Part shown: positions 36,322-46,655 of the stretch, one piece after another | Numbering within the stretch: the first letter of the stretch is position 1 | How the letters are laid out: each line of letters opens with the position of its first letter | Source: Photorhabdus thracensis | Lineage (GTDB): Bacteria > Pseudomonadota > Gammaproteobacteria > Enterobacterales > Enterobacteriaceae | Assembly: GCF_001010285.1 (NCBI RefSeq) | Contig: NZ_CP011104.1 | Location: 4,216,001-4,280,000, forward strand | DNA length: 64,000 bases | Direction of reading: 5' to 3' | Translations under genes and position numbers: made by a program | The notes under the pieces: model-generated | Database searches by the model: none | Seen by the model: only the letters and a program-made list of their open reading frames with translations | Told to the model about the DNA's origin: nothing

Positions 36322-36734
36322 CAGATTGAGTTACCCAGGGCGTTGCTGGCATTTTTGTTTTCAATAAGCTCAATTTTGTAACCATCTGGATCTTCAACGA
36401 AAGCAATAACGGTTGTTCCACCTTTTACCGGGCCGGCTTCACGGGTAATGTTACCACCTGCTTTGCGAATAGATTCGCAAGTGGCTGCGACATCATCGAC
36501 ACCCAATGCAATATGACCAAAGGCATCTCCCATTGCATAATGGTCAACTCCCCAGTTATAAGTTAACTCGATCACCGCCCCTTCGCTTTCATCTGTGTAG
36601 CCAACGAAGGCGAGTGAGTACTTATATTCTGTATTCTCACTGACGCGCAGCAGGCGCATTCCTAATACTTCAGTATAAAAATCAATGGAGCGTTGCAGAT
36701 CACCAACGCGGATCATGGTATGGAGTAAGCGCAT
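36321..36734 (-). CDS. gloA: Lactoylglutathione lyase (glyoxalase I)
   Basis: The 137-residue enzyme makes S-lactoylglutathione from the methylglyoxal hemithioacetal. The Ni-binding residues fit: His 5 ([10 protein letters not shown]), the Glu in VIELTYNWG, His in [10 protein letters not shown] and the Glu in KIELIEN. E. coli GloA is 135 residues. Transcribed with rnt. Confidence 0.96.
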   Translation of the reverse strand: MRLLHTMIRVGDLQRSIDFYTEVLGMRLLRVSENTEYKYSLAFVGYTDESEGAVIELTYNWGVDHYAMGDAFGHIALGVDDVAATCESIRKAGGNITREAGPVKGGTTVIAFVEDPDGYKIELIENKNASNALGNSI

Positions 36735-36765
36735 AATTACCTCTCATTTAATGGTTTTACCAGTA

Positions 36766-36791
36766 TTTTTGTGCGGCAGGCCGCACAAAAA
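36766..36791. repeat. A/T-flanked 11-bp inverted repeat between gloA and ydhL
   Basis: TTTTTGTGCGG, CAGG and CCGCACAAAAA form a perfect stem with four-base loop. It looks like a bidirectional terminator, although it sits between two divergent genes, 32 bases before gloA. Confidence 0.7.
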
Positions 36792-36906
36792 CCACTAACT
36801 ATAACGTGTCTTACGGTTACAGTTCAATTTATCCATAATTATAATTTATTCTCATCTGGGTTTATAATTAAATATAGTATATGAATTGTATAGGAAACGG
36901 GATGTG

Positions 36907-37146
36907 ATGGTCGAGCAACTAGAATTCTTTGCTATTCCCACTCCTTGTCGAGGAATTTGTCAAGCTAATGAGCGGGGTTTCTGTTTGGGATGTTATCGCA
37001 GCCGGGAAGAAAGATTTAATTGGATGAAAATGTCAGATGGGCAAAAGCGTGAAGTATTGAGATTGTGCCGGCAAAGATATTTACGTGCAGTGAGAGCACA
37101 AAATCAGACAGATGAAGAACTGCCTGAGCAGCCATCACTATTTTAA
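36907..37146 (+). CDS. ydhL: YdhL, DUF1289 small Cys-rich protein
   Basis: A 79-residue protein with four cysteines in PTPCRGICQANERGFCLGCY, the DUF1289 signature, which may bind a metal. The start at ATG 36907 fits the E. coli length. The function is not known; location between gloA and slyA is as in E. coli. Confidence 0.85.
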   Translation: MVEQLEFFAIPTPCRGICQANERGFCLGCYRSREERFNWMKMSDGQKREVLRLCRQRYLRAVRAQNQTDEELPEQPSLF

Positions 37147-37704
37147 TTAGAAAATTTTGAAGTTATTAGAGTTAACAATTCAATGATTTACTTATATAGG
37201 GTTATATTTTTGGCGAAGTTATAAATGTTCTACTATAATTTAGGATGTTTTGTTTGTTATTTTTTTATTTATTACTTAACTGGAAGGTTAAAGGTTTTTA
37301 TTTTGATTTTTTTATAACATTATGTTTTTAATGGAATTTTTGGTTTGATTGTGTGACAAATGTAAAATAAAAACAACATTAATGTAAAAATAGATAGCTT
37401 AGCATTTAGATGACAGCTATCCTTATAGTACTTGGAATAAAGTATTGAATGATATTTATTGGTTTCTATTTGTTTGTATTCATAGTTCTGATAGTTTTTG
37501 TGTTAAAAATATTGTATGTTAATTGTTTTGTTCTGAATTGAATTTAAGTTTAGTTGTTCTTGGTTATAGTTACCTGAATTAGTTAGTTACTAAGATTTTA
37601 CTGTGATTACACAGAAGTTATATATACTTTTTTAAGGCTAATTAGCCTGATTTAGAAAAATTTGGCTGTTATGTTTAGTAGGCTAGTTATTTAAGGAGGG
37701 ACAA
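37147..37704. other. 558-bp AT-rich region upstream of slyA/rovA
   Basis: No gene is visible. The region is markedly AT-rich with many T runs. In Yersinia the matching region holds rovA promoters and H-NS/RovA sites; the composition here would suit such silencing and countersilencing. No individual site could be assigned by eye. AAGGAGGG closes it right before the TTG start. Confidence 0.55.
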
Positions 37705-38136
37705 TTGGAATCTACATTGGGATCAGATCTGGCACGGTTAGTCCGTATTTGGCGTGCTTTAATTGACTATCGTTTAAAGCCGTTGGAATTAACTCAGACT
37801 CATTGGGTAACGTTATATAATATTAGCCGGTTACCCCAGGAGCAATCTCAGATACAGTTGGCGAAAGCTATCGGTATCGAACAACCATCTTTAGTCAGGA
37901 CATTAGATCAGCTTGAGGAAAAAAGACTTATCACCCGGCATACTTGTGCCAATGATCGTCGTGCAAAAAGAATCAAGCTGACCGAAGATTCTGCATCGGT
38001 TATTAGGGAGTTAGATGGTGTTATTGAATCGACAAGAAATGAGATTCTGGAAGGTATTTCACGCGAGGAACTTGCTTTTCTTTCCACTTTAGTTCAGAAA
38101 CTAGAGCAAAATATTATCCAATTACAGAGTAGATAG
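37705..38136 (+). CDS. slyA: SlyA/RovA, MarR-family regulator
   Basis: A 143-residue winged-helix regulator close to Yersinia RovA and E. coli SlyA. It starts [20 protein letters not shown] from a TTG codon with the strong site AAGGAGGG; rovA also starts with TTG. The winged helix is [20 protein letters not shown] with the wing at [13 protein letters not shown]. It acts as a countersilencer of H-NS at virulence and surface genes in relatives. A stem-loop terminator follows. Confidence 0.95.
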   Translation: MESTLGSDLARLVRIWRALIDYRLKPLELTQTHWVTLYNISRLPQEQSQIQLAKAIGIEQPSLVRTLDQLEEKRLITRHTCANDRRAKRIKLTEDSASVIRELDGVIESTRNEILEGISREELAFLSTLVQKLEQNIIQLQSR

Positions 38137-38176
38137 TAATTACGATATCCATGAAATGCTAACCGGATGAAAGAAG

Positions 38177-38210
38177 ACCGCGACTTACAAAGATGAAGTC
38201 ACGGTTTTCT
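38177..38210 (+). terminator. Terminator between slyA and slyB
   Basis: ACCGCGACTT and AAGTCACGGT form a 10-bp stem with one mismatch (C opposite A) and a nine-base loop, then TTTCTT. It ends slyA and, in the other direction, lies at the 3' side of slyB. Confidence 0.7.
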
Positions 38211-38220
38211 TATCTATATT

Positions 38221-38691
38221 TTATTGTCGAGGTGAAACCGTCAGATTATTGCCCTGGCCTGCGATTCTGACGCGTTGGCCTTTACTGAAGACTGTTTTAC
38301 CTTGTTTTTGAACAACAATGATGCTTTCACCGCTGTCACGACGAATTTCCAATTCTACACCTTTAGTTGTGTTGAGTGCCCCCTGAATGTTTTGGCCTGC
38401 AACACCACCGGCAACGGCACCCGCGGCAGTCGCCAACGTGTTGCCACTACCACCACCAATAGTATTACCAACCAGGCCACCCAGAACTGCGCCACCGATA
38501 GCACCTAATACATTCTCATTGCTGCCTGCTTGAATATTGACAGGACGAACGGAAACAATCGTACCGTAAGAGACTGTCTGGACTTGTTTAGCTTGTCCGG
38601 CAGTATAGGTATCACCAGAAAGGGAATCGGTGTTGACACAGCCTGATAATGATGCGACGGCAACCGCGCTAACTAAAAAATGCTTAAACAT
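38221..38691 (-). CDS. slyB: SlyB, outer-membrane lipoprotein
   Basis: A 156-residue lipoprotein with lipobox SLSGC, a glycine-zipper helix (GAIGGAVLGGLVGNTIGGGSG) and a C-terminal domain. SlyB is a PhoP-controlled outer-membrane stress protein that forms rings with other outer-membrane proteins. It is convergent with slyA, as in E. coli. No PhoP box was identified. Confidence 0.93.
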   Translation of the reverse strand: MFKHFLVSAVAVASLSGCVNTDSLSGDTYTAGQAKQVQTVSYGTIVSVRPVNIQAGSNENVLGAIGGAVLGGLVGNTIGGGSGNTLATAAGAVAGGVAGQNIQGALNTTKGVELEIRRDSGESIIVVQKQGKTVFSKGQRVRIAGQGNNLTVSPRQ

Positions 38692-39030
38692 AATAACTCC
38701 TGATTTTGATGCCTGATTGCGGAAATCTGATAGCTTATGGACAACCAGGCTACAACCGGCATTGGCAACAAGTAATAAAAAATTTATTCGGATAGAATAG
38801 TCAGTACATTAGCAATCTAGTGCTAAACACATATTAAACGTCAATAGAGATTTTTAAAAGGAATAGCTATTAATGAAAAATTCCGCATTTTTTGTGAAGT
38901 TGTTTCCAAAACTTAGGTTTTATTCCTTTGTTTTCCTATTAACCATATACAGCTAAAACTACCGCGCTTTATAGTTATTGGCGTGGTTTCTGATTTTATC
39001 AAGGTAGATTCTAAGCAGGAAGGCAAATTA
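38692..39030. other. Intergenic region between slyB and anmK
   Basis: A divergent promoter region of about 340 bases. I see no gene or clear repeat. A frame upstream of anmK (from GTG 38983) is in phase but lacks a ribosome site. Confidence 0.5.
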
Positions 39031-40149
39031 ATGGTTATGAAATCAGGTCGTTATATTGGTGTTATGTCGGGTACAAGTCTGGATGGGGTTGATGTGGTGC
39101 TTGCAGCGATCAGCGATAAAGTTGTTGCTCAACAAGCCAGTTATTCACATCCGTTTCCATATGAACTGAAGCAAAAAGTTCTCGCAGTTTGTCAGGGGCA
39201 ACAAACAACATTATCTGCGATAGGCCGGTTAGATTATGAGCTGGGTTCTTTATTCGCTGAAGCTGTGCAAGGTTTACTCACTAAAACTGGGTTAACGACA
39301 AGCGATATCATTGCTGTGGGATGCCATGGGCAGACCGTTTGGCATGAGCCGGACAGTCACACGCCTTTCACTATGCAGCTTGGCGATAATAACCGTATCG
39401 CGGCTTTAACCAGGATAACGACGGTTGGTGATTTTCGCCGGCGGGATATGGCATATGGTGGGCAGGGTGCGCCATTAGTTCCGGCTTTTCATTTTGCCGT
39501 GTTAGGTCATCCAACAGAACGCAGGATAATTCTCAATATTGGTGGTATTGCCAACATAACGACGCTGTTACCTGGATCGTTAGTCAAAGGGTATGACACC
39601 GGTCCGGGTAATATGCTGATGGATAGCTGGGTATGGCGCCATCAGAAAAAACCTTATGATAAAGATGGTCAATGGGCACGGGAAGGTGTCGTCAATAACA
39701 GCTTACTCAGACAAATGCTCTCTGATCACTATTTTTCACGGCCAGCCCCTAAAAGCACCGGCCGGGAGTATTTCAATATGAGCTGGCTGGAGGCGCAATT
39801 GGTTAATTTTCATGATGTATCATTTGTTGATGTTCAGGCAACATTGGCTGAACTGACGGCGGTGTCTGTGTCTCAGCAAATTATGTTGAGTGGTGGATGT
39901 GAACGTCTGCTGGTTTGTGGTGGTGGTGCGCGTAATCCACAAATAATGAGTCGACTTTCGGCATTATTGCCGGGGACGGAGGTGTGTCCGACAGATAAAT
40001 ATGGTCTTAGTGGTGATGATATGGAAGCACTGGCATTTGCTTGGTTAGCATTCCGTACGATGTCGGGGGCTTCAGGAAATTTACCCTCTGTGACTGGTGC
40101 CAGTACTGAAACTATTTTAGGTGCAATTTATCCTGTTACTAATGAATAA
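39031..40149 (+). CDS. anmK: Anhydro-N-acetylmuramic acid kinase
   Basis: It cleaves and phosphorylates anhMurNAc during cell-wall recycling. The protein has an ASKHA-fold ATPase ([27 protein letters not shown]) and the C-terminal [10 protein letters not shown] site. The ATG at 39031 has AGGAAGG before it; ATG 39037 ([12 protein letters not shown]) equals the E. coli start. The length, about 372 residues, agrees with E. coli AnmK (369). Confidence 0.95.
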   Translation: MVMKSGRYIGVMSGTSLDGVDVVLAAISDKVVAQQASYSHPFPYELKQKVLAVCQGQQTTLSAIGRLDYELGSLFAEAVQGLLTKTGLTTSDIIAVGCHGQTVWHEPDSHTPFTMQLGDNNRIAALTRITTVGDFRRRDMAYGGQGAPLVPAFHFAVLGHPTERRIILNIGGIANITTLLPGSLVKGYDTGPGNMLMDSWVWRHQKKPYDKDGQWAREGVVNNSLLRQMLSDHYFSRPAPKSTGREYFNMSWLEAQLVNFHDVSFVDVQATLAELTAVSVSQQIMLSGGCERLLVCGGGARNPQIMSRLSALLPGTEVCPTDKYGLSGDDMEALAFAWLAFRTMSGASGNLPSVTGASTETILGAIYPVTNE

Positions 40150-40197
40150 CAATGATAAGCTGTCTGGTATTTAATGAGTCATAAGCAAGGCTACATA

Positions 40198-40851
40198 ATG
40201 TCAGAACGTAATGAATTTGATGTTGCAGAATTACGCCGCGAATATGTTCGTGGCGGGTTAAGACGTAAAGATTTGACCAAAGAACCCATCGAACTTTTTG
40301 AGCGTTGGCTCAAGCAGGCATGTGAAGCCAAATTGTATGATCCAACAGCAATGTGTATCGCAACGGTTGATGAGCATGGCCAACCGTATCAACGCATTGT
40401 GTTATTGAAGCATTTTGATGCCAATAGTTTGGTTTTTTATACAAATTTAGGCAGCCGGAAAGCAAAACATTTGGTGCAGAATAACAAAATCAGCCTTCAT
40501 TTCCCTTGGCATCCACTGGAAAGGCAGGTTTCTTTTCTGGGTAAAGCTGAACGTCTTTCTCCTGCTGAAGTGGTGAAATATTTCCATAGTCGCCCCAAAG
40601 ATAGCCAGATTGCGGCATGGGTGTCGCAACAATCATCCCGTATTTCCACACGCGGTATTTTGGAAGGGAAATTCCTTGAGCTGAAACAGAAATTCCTCAA
40701 TGGTGAGGTTCCTTTACCTAGCTTCTGGGGTGGATTTAGAGTGACCTTTGATTCTGTCGAGTTTTGGCAAGGTGGTGCAAGCCGGCTCCATGACCGGTTT
40801 ATTTATCAACGGGAAGGTGATAGCTGGCATGTTGACAGGCTTGCACCATAA
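40198..40851 (+). CDS. pdxH: Pyridoxamine 5'-phosphate oxidase
   Basis: The FMN enzyme oxidises PNP and PMP to the coenzyme PLP. The 217-residue product reads [20 protein letters not shown] and carries the FMN region [20 protein letters not shown] and the conserved [11 protein letters not shown] loop. I chose ATG 40198 as in E. coli (218 residues). The next gene is tyrS, and pdxY follows, an E. coli-like order. Confidence 0.96.
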   Translation: MSERNEFDVAELRREYVRGGLRRKDLTKEPIELFERWLKQACEAKLYDPTAMCIATVDEHGQPYQRIVLLKHFDANSLVFYTNLGSRKAKHLVQNNKISLHFPWHPLERQVSFLGKAERLSPAEVVKYFHSRPKDSQIAAWVSQQSSRISTRGILEGKFLELKQKFLNGEVPLPSFWGGFRVTFDSVEFWQGGASRLHDRFIYQREGDSWHVDRLAP

Positions 40852-40970
40852 ATCGTGGATTACCACTTTTAATACTGGCACTTATAGTATTGGCGCTTTA
40901 TGCTATGCCGCACTCTTTTTGAATCGCGATTTATACAACAGACAAAATAAACAAACTGATGGAGTCATTA

Positions 40971-42245
40971 ATGTCTAGCAATAACCTGATAAAACAACTG
41001 CAAGAGCGGGGCCTCATTGCCCAGGTTACGGATGAAAATGCGTTAGTAGAGAGACTGGCGCAAGGCCCTGTTTCCCTCTATTGTGGTTTCGATCCGACCG
41101 CTGACAGCTTGCATTTGGGGCATCTGGTTCCCTTGCTGTGTTTAAAACGATTCCAACTGGCCGGGCATAAACCTGTGGCGTTGGTCGGTGGAGCTACGGG
41201 TTTGATTGGTGATCCAAGTTTCAAAGCCACTGAGCGTAAATTGAATACTGAAGATACCGTTAAAGAGTGGGTAGAAAAAATCCGCCGGCAGGTTTCACCT
41301 TTCCTGGATTTTGATTGTGGTGAGAACAGCGCTAAAACAGCCAATAATTATGATTGGTTTGGCAACATGGATGTTTTAACGTTCCTGCGTGATATTGGCA
41401 AACATTTCTCGGTTAATCAGATGATTAACAAAGAAGCGGTTAAACAGCGTTTGAACCGTGATGATGTGGGTATTTCTTTCACTGAGTTTTCTTATAACTT
41501 GCTGCAATCGTATGACTTTGCCCGCCTGAATGAAGTGCATGGTGTTGAGTTGCAGATTGGTGGTTCTGACCAGTGGGGGAATATTACTTCTGGTATTGAC
41601 TTAACCCGTCGTATCAACCAGAAGCAAGTATTTGGTATGACTGTTCCTCTGATTACTAAATCTGATGGCACTAAATTTGGTAAGACAGAAGGTGGGGCTG
41701 TTTGGTTGGATCCGAAGAAAACCAGCCCATACAAATTCTATCAATTCTGGATTAACACTGCGGATGCCGATGTCTATCGCTTCCTGAAATTCTTTACCTT
41801 TATGAGTCTTGAAGATATTGATGCTTTGGAAGAAGAAGACAGAAATAGTGGCAAAGCGCCTCGTGCCCAGTACGTGTTGGCAGAACAGGTCACCGGCATG
41901 GTGCATGGTGCAGAAGGGGTGGCAGCCGCTAAACGTATTACAGAAAGTTTGTTCTCCGGTGCGGTCGCTGATTTGACCGAAGAGGATTTCGCTCAACTGG
42001 CACAGGATGGTATGCCGGTAATTGAGCTGGAAAAAGGCGCAGATTTGCAACAGGCTCTGGTTAATGCTGGGTTAGTCCCTTCCCGTGGACAAGCACGGAC
42101 TATGATTAGTTCCAATGCTGTTGCGGTTAATGGTGAAAAGCAGCCTGAACCTGAATATGTGTTTACTGACAGTAATCGTCTGTTTGATCGTTACACATTG
42201 TTGCGTCGTGGCAAAAAACACGATTGCTTGATCTGCTGGAAGTAA
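40971..42245 (+). CDS. tyrS: Tyrosyl-tRNA synthetase
   Basis: A class I synthetase that charges tRNA-Tyr. The 424-residue protein begins [14 protein letters not shown], has HLGHL (HIGH motif) in [16 protein letters not shown] (KMSKS motif), and a C-terminal S4 domain ([14 protein letters not shown]). GGAG precedes ATG 40971. The residues [11 protein letters not shown] match E. coli. Confidence 0.97.
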   Translation: MSSNNLIKQLQERGLIAQVTDENALVERLAQGPVSLYCGFDPTADSLHLGHLVPLLCLKRFQLAGHKPVALVGGATGLIGDPSFKATERKLNTEDTVKEWVEKIRRQVSPFLDFDCGENSAKTANNYDWFGNMDVLTFLRDIGKHFSVNQMINKEAVKQRLNRDDVGISFTEFSYNLLQSYDFARLNEVHGVELQIGGSDQWGNITSGIDLTRRINQKQVFGMTVPLITKSDGTKFGKTEGGAVWLDPKKTSPYKFYQFWINTADADVYRFLKFFTFMSLEDIDALEEEDRNSGKAPRAQYVLAEQVTGMVHGAEGVAAAKRITESLFSGAVADLTEEDFAQLAQDGMPVIELEKGADLQQALVNAGLVPSRGQARTMISSNAVAVNGEKQPEPEYVFTDSNRLFDRYTLLRRGKKHDCLICWK

Positions 42246-42258
42246 CCAATATTGCGTA

Positions 42259-42340
42259 TATACCCAATAGATTTCAAGTTGCAGCGCGGCGGCAAGTGAA
42301 AGCAGCCAACAAAGCAGCAACTTGAAAGATGAAGGGTATA
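42259..42340. repeat. 82-bp MITE-like inverted repeat, copy 1
   Basis: Starts TATACCCAATAG and ends GGGTATA with inner arms TTTCAAGTTGCAGC and GCAGCAACTTGAAA. It forms one long hairpin and cannot code for a protein. It is inverted relative to the copy at 59084 and differs at one base. It lies 14 bases after tyrS. Similar elements are scattered through Photorhabdus-type genomes (recollection, not checked). Confidence 0.85.
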
Positions 42341-42424
42341 AATGGGCAACGGTAATGTTGCCCATTTTCTTACCCTAACTTTATCTTACAAACAGAAGCC
42401 AGAATAAAAATATAGGCCACGATT

Positions 42425-43288
42425 GTGAAAAATATCCTTTCGATTCAATCTCATGTTGTATTTGGGCACGCTGGTAACAGCGCTGCGGAATTCCCTATGC
42501 GCCGGATGGGGGTAAATGTCTGGCCGTTGAACACCGTCCAGTTTTCAAATCACACCCAATATGCTCAATGGAAAGGGTGTGTTATGCCGGCTGACCATCT
42601 CACCGAAATCGTTCAGGGCATTGAAGAAATTGAACAGCTTAAATCTTGTAGTGCAGTTCTGAGTGGATATATCGGTTCACCAGAGCAGGGTAATCATATT
42701 ATCGATATTGTGAAACGGGTAAAGGAGGCGAATCCTGATGCTTGGTATTTCTGTGATCCTGTTATGGGACATCCAGAAAAAGGTTGTATTGTTGCGCCGG
42801 GGGTTGCTGAATTTTTGTGTGAAAAGGCGCTCCCTGTGAGTGATATCATTGCACCAAATTTGCTGGAGCTTGAAACGCTCAGTATGCAGAAAGTGACCAA
42901 TGTCGAACAGGCGGTTACGGCTGCCCGATCTCTGTGCGAAAGAGGGCCGGACATTGTACTAGTTAAACACCTTAGTCGTGCTGGTTACCGGGCTGATCGT
43001 TTTGAAATGCTATTAGTGACTCAAGAGCATAGTTGGCATGTTAGTCGGCTTTTAGTGGATTTTGGCGAACGTCAGCCGGTTGGTGTTGGTGATTTAACCA
43101 GCGGTTTGCTATTAGTTAATCTATTAAAAGGAGAGTCTTTACAAACGGCTCTTGAACATGTCGCTGCTGCGGTTTATGAAGTTATGATAACAACCAAAGA
43201 TATGGACGAATATGAGTTACAGATTGTAGCTGCTCAAGACAGAATGGTGACACCTGACCATGAATTCCGTGCGACACAATTAGATTAA
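42425..43288 (+). CDS. pdxY: Pyridoxal kinase PdxY
   Basis: A 287-residue ribokinase-family enzyme that phosphorylates pyridoxal in the salvage route. The sequence reads [21 protein letters not shown], with [12 protein letters not shown] and the ATP site [13 protein letters not shown]. It starts with GTG at 42425. It complements PdxH upstream in PLP supply, on either side of tyrS. Confidence 0.96.
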   Translation: MKNILSIQSHVVFGHAGNSAAEFPMRRMGVNVWPLNTVQFSNHTQYAQWKGCVMPADHLTEIVQGIEEIEQLKSCSAVLSGYIGSPEQGNHIIDIVKRVKEANPDAWYFCDPVMGHPEKGCIVAPGVAEFLCEKALPVSDIIAPNLLELETLSMQKVTNVEQAVTAARSLCERGPDIVLVKHLSRAGYRADRFEMLLVTQEHSWHVSRLLVDFGERQPVGVGDLTSGLLLVNLLKGESLQTALEHVAAAVYEVMITTKDMDEYELQIVAAQDRMVTPDHEFRATQLD

Positions 43289-43315
43289 TACGTCATTAGA
43301 TTAATAATGTATTTA

Positions 43316-43344
43316 ACCGTTCCACTGATGTTGTGTGGAACGGT
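43316..43344. terminator. Bidirectional terminator between pdxY and gstA
   Basis: ACCGTTCCAC and GTGGAACGGT form a 10-bp stem over a nine-base loop between two convergent genes. T content on either side is moderate (GTGTTTATC). Confidence 0.7.
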
Positions 43345-43359
43345 GTGTTTATCTGTAGA

Positions 43360-43965
43360 TCAAATTAACCCTTCAGCCTTCAATGCATCACGAACATTTG
43401 GACGTTCTGCAATTTTTTCCTGATAGGCTTTAAGATGTATCAGACTGGATAAATCTAACTGAACCAAAGGTGCCCAGTTGCTGACTGTAAATAAATAGGC
43501 GTCAGCAACAGTAAAGTTATCTCCGGCAATGTAGGGCTGTTTTGCCAATACTTCATCTATATAATTGAATTTTTTAAGTAGATAATTAATAGCAACAGGA
43601 CGATAATTGTCTGGTGTTCCTGGTAAAAACAGTGGCGAATACCCTTTATGAATTTCACTAGAAATATAACTAAGACATTCAAGCTGGTGATATCGCTCCA
43701 TCGTCCCGGCGGGTGCAATTAATTTTCTCTCCGGTTTCTGGTCTGCAATATATTGAACAATAACAGATCCTTCTGTAAGGATCTCATTGTTATCTAGCAG
43801 GAGAGTTGGCACCTGGCCTTTTGGATTAACTGCGAGAAAGTCGTCGCCATTCTCCGTTTTTTTCGTTTTTAGATCAACTTTAATAACGCTGAAATCAAGC
43901 CCTGCTTCACGGAGGATGATGTGAGGAGATAGGGAACATGTTCCAGGTTGGTAATAAAGTTTCAT
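43360..43965 (-). CDS. gstA: Glutathione S-transferase
   Basis: A 201-residue beta-class GST with thioredoxin-like N-terminal domain ([20 protein letters not shown], with Cys 10 and Ser 11), glutathione motif [20 protein letters not shown], and an all-helical C-terminal domain. E. coli GstA is 201 residues and sits next to pdxY too. It conjugates or reduces electrophiles. Confidence 0.94.
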   Translation of the reverse strand: MKLYYQPGTCSLSPHIILREAGLDFSVIKVDLKTKKTENGDDFLAVNPKGQVPTLLLDNNEILTEGSVIVQYIADQKPERKLIAPAGTMERYHQLECLSYISSEIHKGYSPLFLPGTPDNYRPVAINYLLKKFNYIDEVLAKQPYIAGDNFTVADAYLFTVSNWAPLVQLDLSSLIHLKAYQEKIAERPNVRDALKAEGLI

Positions 43966-44518
43966 GTATCGCTCCTTAAAAATTTCCGGTAATGAATATT
44001 ATGGGACAAAGGAACTCAGTAAGGCATTTTTCATGGCCTTGATATATATTACCACGACATATGGGAATATGTTATGTAAAATTGATAATTGAGCAGATAT
44101 AAGGTGGTGTGATTGTATCGTGATGAGGCTTTTCTTTATCTCTTTGCTTATAAATAGCTTTCCATAATACCGATACATTTGTGCCTTTTGTTTTCTTTTT
44201 TGAACAATGTTGGTTCTGTAGCCTATCTCACTAATTTTACGGATCGCTTAGATGAAAAGACTGTATGTCTTGGTACACAAAGGTTGGTTGGAAGTGGAGC
44301 ATAATTATGAAATCTTATTTATAGCTGGTATTCTGTTTTTTTATGATGTTTTCTAATAGATTGGTAGCTAATATAGAAATTTAGAGTCAGCTATGGATAC
44401 AATTACTTATCCAGAACTGACCTGCATTTTGTGTTATATAGCATATTTACATCTAATTATATTATACAAAATAAATAATAGAAATTGTTAATAATTTCAT
44501 AAATTAATCTTGTATTGA
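43966..44518. other. AT-rich gap between gstA and an orphan gene
   Basis: No gene is visible. The gap carries the gstA promoter on the right-hand side and the 3' end of the orphan gene. The base composition falls strongly to AT from about 44300, marking the edge of an acquired segment that runs to 45620. Confidence 0.5.
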
Positions 44519-45277
44519 TTATAAGATAATTAATATATTATTCTTATTAAATGACTTGTAATCATAAGAAAATAAATTGAATTTATTTGTCAGGTCGCTA
44601 AAATAAACCATGCATTGCCTATAGTTTCTTGTGAAAATATCTTTTTTATTTTCTTTATTAAAATGTTCAATTAAATTATTGTAAGTGTTGTTAATTGTTT
44701 TTATTTGTCCATTAAGCCTATTCACCGAATTGCTTATGGTTTCCAGGCTAAATGAAACATCTGATATGTTTAAAATAATTTCTTCTATCAATAAATAAAT
44801 TTTATATATTTGTTTTTTATTTTCTCCGTCGGGAATGATTTTTAATAATTTTTGGATTTTTATATGTGTTTTTCCGGCGAAATTTTTCTTACACTCAAAA
44901 TTAACTTTAGCTATTTCAAATGGTTGTGTTATTTTTGAAATAAAATCATTTACCTTACTAAAATCGGATTCAATTTCTTTCAATGTATGATTGATTCTGG
45001 CAATATAACCATGACCTAGATATCCACAGCCAAGTGATCCTAAATAAGTTGTTACTTTTTTTATATTCTTAATAATTGTGTCAATATCTTGTTCATCGAA
45101 TTTATATGCATATTCATAATTTTCCAATGCTGATGGCCAGCCATATAATGATTTACTAAACTCATTCCAAAAAGATTCAATTTCTTTTGATGGGTCATAA
45201 TTTTCCAGACATTCTGGTAGTGTTATATTCGTAATGGATTTAAACATATTAGATATAATTAAAAAGTCATTTTTCAT
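44519..45277 (-). CDS. Orphan AT-rich helical protein
   Basis: A 252-residue protein of unknown family. It is rich in Asn, Lys and Ile, and predicted from the sequence to be mainly helical (long amphipathic runs at 70-130 and 170-230). It has no signal peptide. A short Gly/Tyr-rich stretch, LGSLGCGYLGHGY, lies near residue 85. I chose ATG 45277 because AAGG lies eight bases before it; the frame extends to a GTG at 45286. It stands alone between gstA and fabI in very AT-rich DNA, so it was probably acquired. Candidates such as an effector or toxin are possible, but no motif supports a choice. Confidence 0.6.
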   Translation of the reverse strand: MKNDFLIISNMFKSITNITLPECLENYDPSKEIESFWNEFSKSLYGWPSALENYEYAYKFDEQDIDTIIKNIKKVTTYLGSLGCGYLGHGYIARINHTLKEIESDFSKVNDFISKITQPFEIAKVNFECKKNFAGKTHIKIQKLLKIIPDGENKKQIYKIYLLIEEIILNISDVSFSLETISNSVNRLNGQIKTINNTYNNLIEHFNKENKKDIFTRNYRQCMVYFSDLTNKFNLFSYDYKSFNKNNILIIL

Positions 45278-45630
45278 TTTATGCACCTTGCTAAAATAAT
45301 AAACATTATTAAACTCTATAAAAGTATGAAATATAATATTTAAACTAAAAGGTTAAAATGATAATAAAAATAAAATATTGTACTGATAATCGATTTTATG
45401 AAAGTTAACTTGTTGATTATATTAAAGGACAGATTACTGATTAGTGCAAGGAAATGAGATAATATTTTTTATTTCATTAAAATAATTATAAGGGGATATC
45501 ATTTAACTCCTTAATTACAAAGGCTTTAATCTATTTTCAAAAATGTTTTTTTATACTTTAATTTAAAAATAATTTTTATCTATTAGTGATAATTTAATTA
45601 AGCAATTAATGTATTATTCTTATCAATAAT
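45278..45630. other. AT-rich gap upstream of the orphan gene
   Basis: No gene is visible. This is very AT-rich DNA, the likely promoter and leader of the orphan gene on the minus strand. It ends in the fabI terminator. Confidence 0.5.
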
Positions 45631-45664
45631 AAAAGGCCCGAAAAACTCATTTTCCCGGCCTTTT
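45631..45664 (-). terminator. fabI terminator
   Basis: On the minus strand AAAAGGCCGGGAAAA pairs with TTTTTCGGGCCTTTT (one unpaired base) and continues in ATT. It lies 28 bases after the fabI stop. Confidence 0.8.
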
Positions 45665-45692
45665 ACGCTAATCATCAAGGATGATTAACGGA

Positions 45693-46481
45693 TTATCTCA
45701 ATTCCAGCTCATTCATTGCTGCAATGCTAAAACCACCGTCAACATGCAGGATTTCACCGGTAATACCGCCGGACAGATCCGAACACAAAAATGCCGCAGC
45801 ATTACCGACATCTTCAGTTGTTACCGTACGACGAATTGGGTTAACGAATTCACAGTGAGCCAGCATCTTACGGAAATCTTTGATGCCGGAAGCGGCCAAA
45901 GTACGGATAGGGCCAGCAGAGATACCGTTAACACGAATACCTTCCGCACCCATGGTGTTAGCCATATAACGAACGTTAGCTTCCAGAGACGCTTTTGCCA
46001 AACCCATCACGTTATAGTTAGGGATTGCACGCTCTGCACCCAAATAGGTGAGGGTCAGCAAAGCGGAATTTGGGTTCAGCATTTCACGGCAAGTTTTTGC
46101 CATAGCAACAAAGCTGTAAGAACTGATGTCGTGTGCGATTTTAAAGCCTTCGCGGGTAACGGCATTGACATAGTCGCCATCCAACTGATCAGCAGGTGCA
46201 AAACCAATGGAGTGAACAAAGCCATCAAATTTTGGCCATGTTTTAGCCAATTCAGTGAACAGGGATTCAATGCTTGCATCTTCAGCCACGTCGCAAGGCA
46301 GAACGAGAGTAGAGCCCAGGGAAGCCGCAAATTCTTCAACACGAGGTTTCAACTTGTCATTCTGATAAGTGAAAGCCAGTTCGGCTCCCTGATCATGCAT
46401 TGCTTTTGCAACACCATAAGCGATAGAGAGTTTACTGGCGACGCCAGTGATCAGAATGCGCTTGCCGGTCATAAAGCCCAT
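45693..46481 (-). CDS. fabI: Enoyl-[ACP] reductase FabI
   Basis: FabI carries out the last reduction of each fatty-acid elongation cycle with NADH. The 262-residue SDR protein begins [19 protein letters not shown] and has the Tyr-6-Lys catalytic pair ([20 protein letters not shown]). I chose ATG 46481 because AAGGA lies before it and length equals E. coli (262); a long frame extends further upstream but no gene does. It is the triclosan and isoniazid-class target. Confidence 0.97.
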   Translation of the reverse strand: MGFMTGKRILITGVASKLSIAYGVAKAMHDQGAELAFTYQNDKLKPRVEEFAASLGSTLVLPCDVAEDASIESLFTELAKTWPKFDGFVHSIGFAPADQLDGDYVNAVTREGFKIAHDISSYSFVAMAKTCREMLNPNSALLTLTYLGAERAIPNYNVMGLAKASLEANVRYMANTMGAEGIRVNGISAGPIRTLAASGIKDFRKMLAHCEFVNPIRRTVTTEDVGNAAAFLCSDLSGGITGEILHVDGGFSIAAMNELELR

Positions 46482-46655
46482 AACAGTATCCTTGTGTGAT
46501 AAAGCCAATAATGATATTAATGGATTAAAATTGCTAACAGAGACAATATCAATATGGCATTTTATTGTTAATAAACCCAGTGATTCTATCACGCTGGAGA
46601 GAAATGTGCTGTATTTTGCGTTCTGCTCCGAGCAGTGATTATTGTTTTATATGCG

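Noticed and set aside
45681..46499. 272-codon open frame on the plus strand opposite fabI
   Set aside because: It lies wholly opposite the well-supported fabI gene and its product has no protein-like features. A high-GC gene often opens the complementary frame.
46481..46592. Longer start for fabI
   Set aside because: The extra 37 residues have no counterpart in FabI, and AAGGA lies just before ATG 46481.
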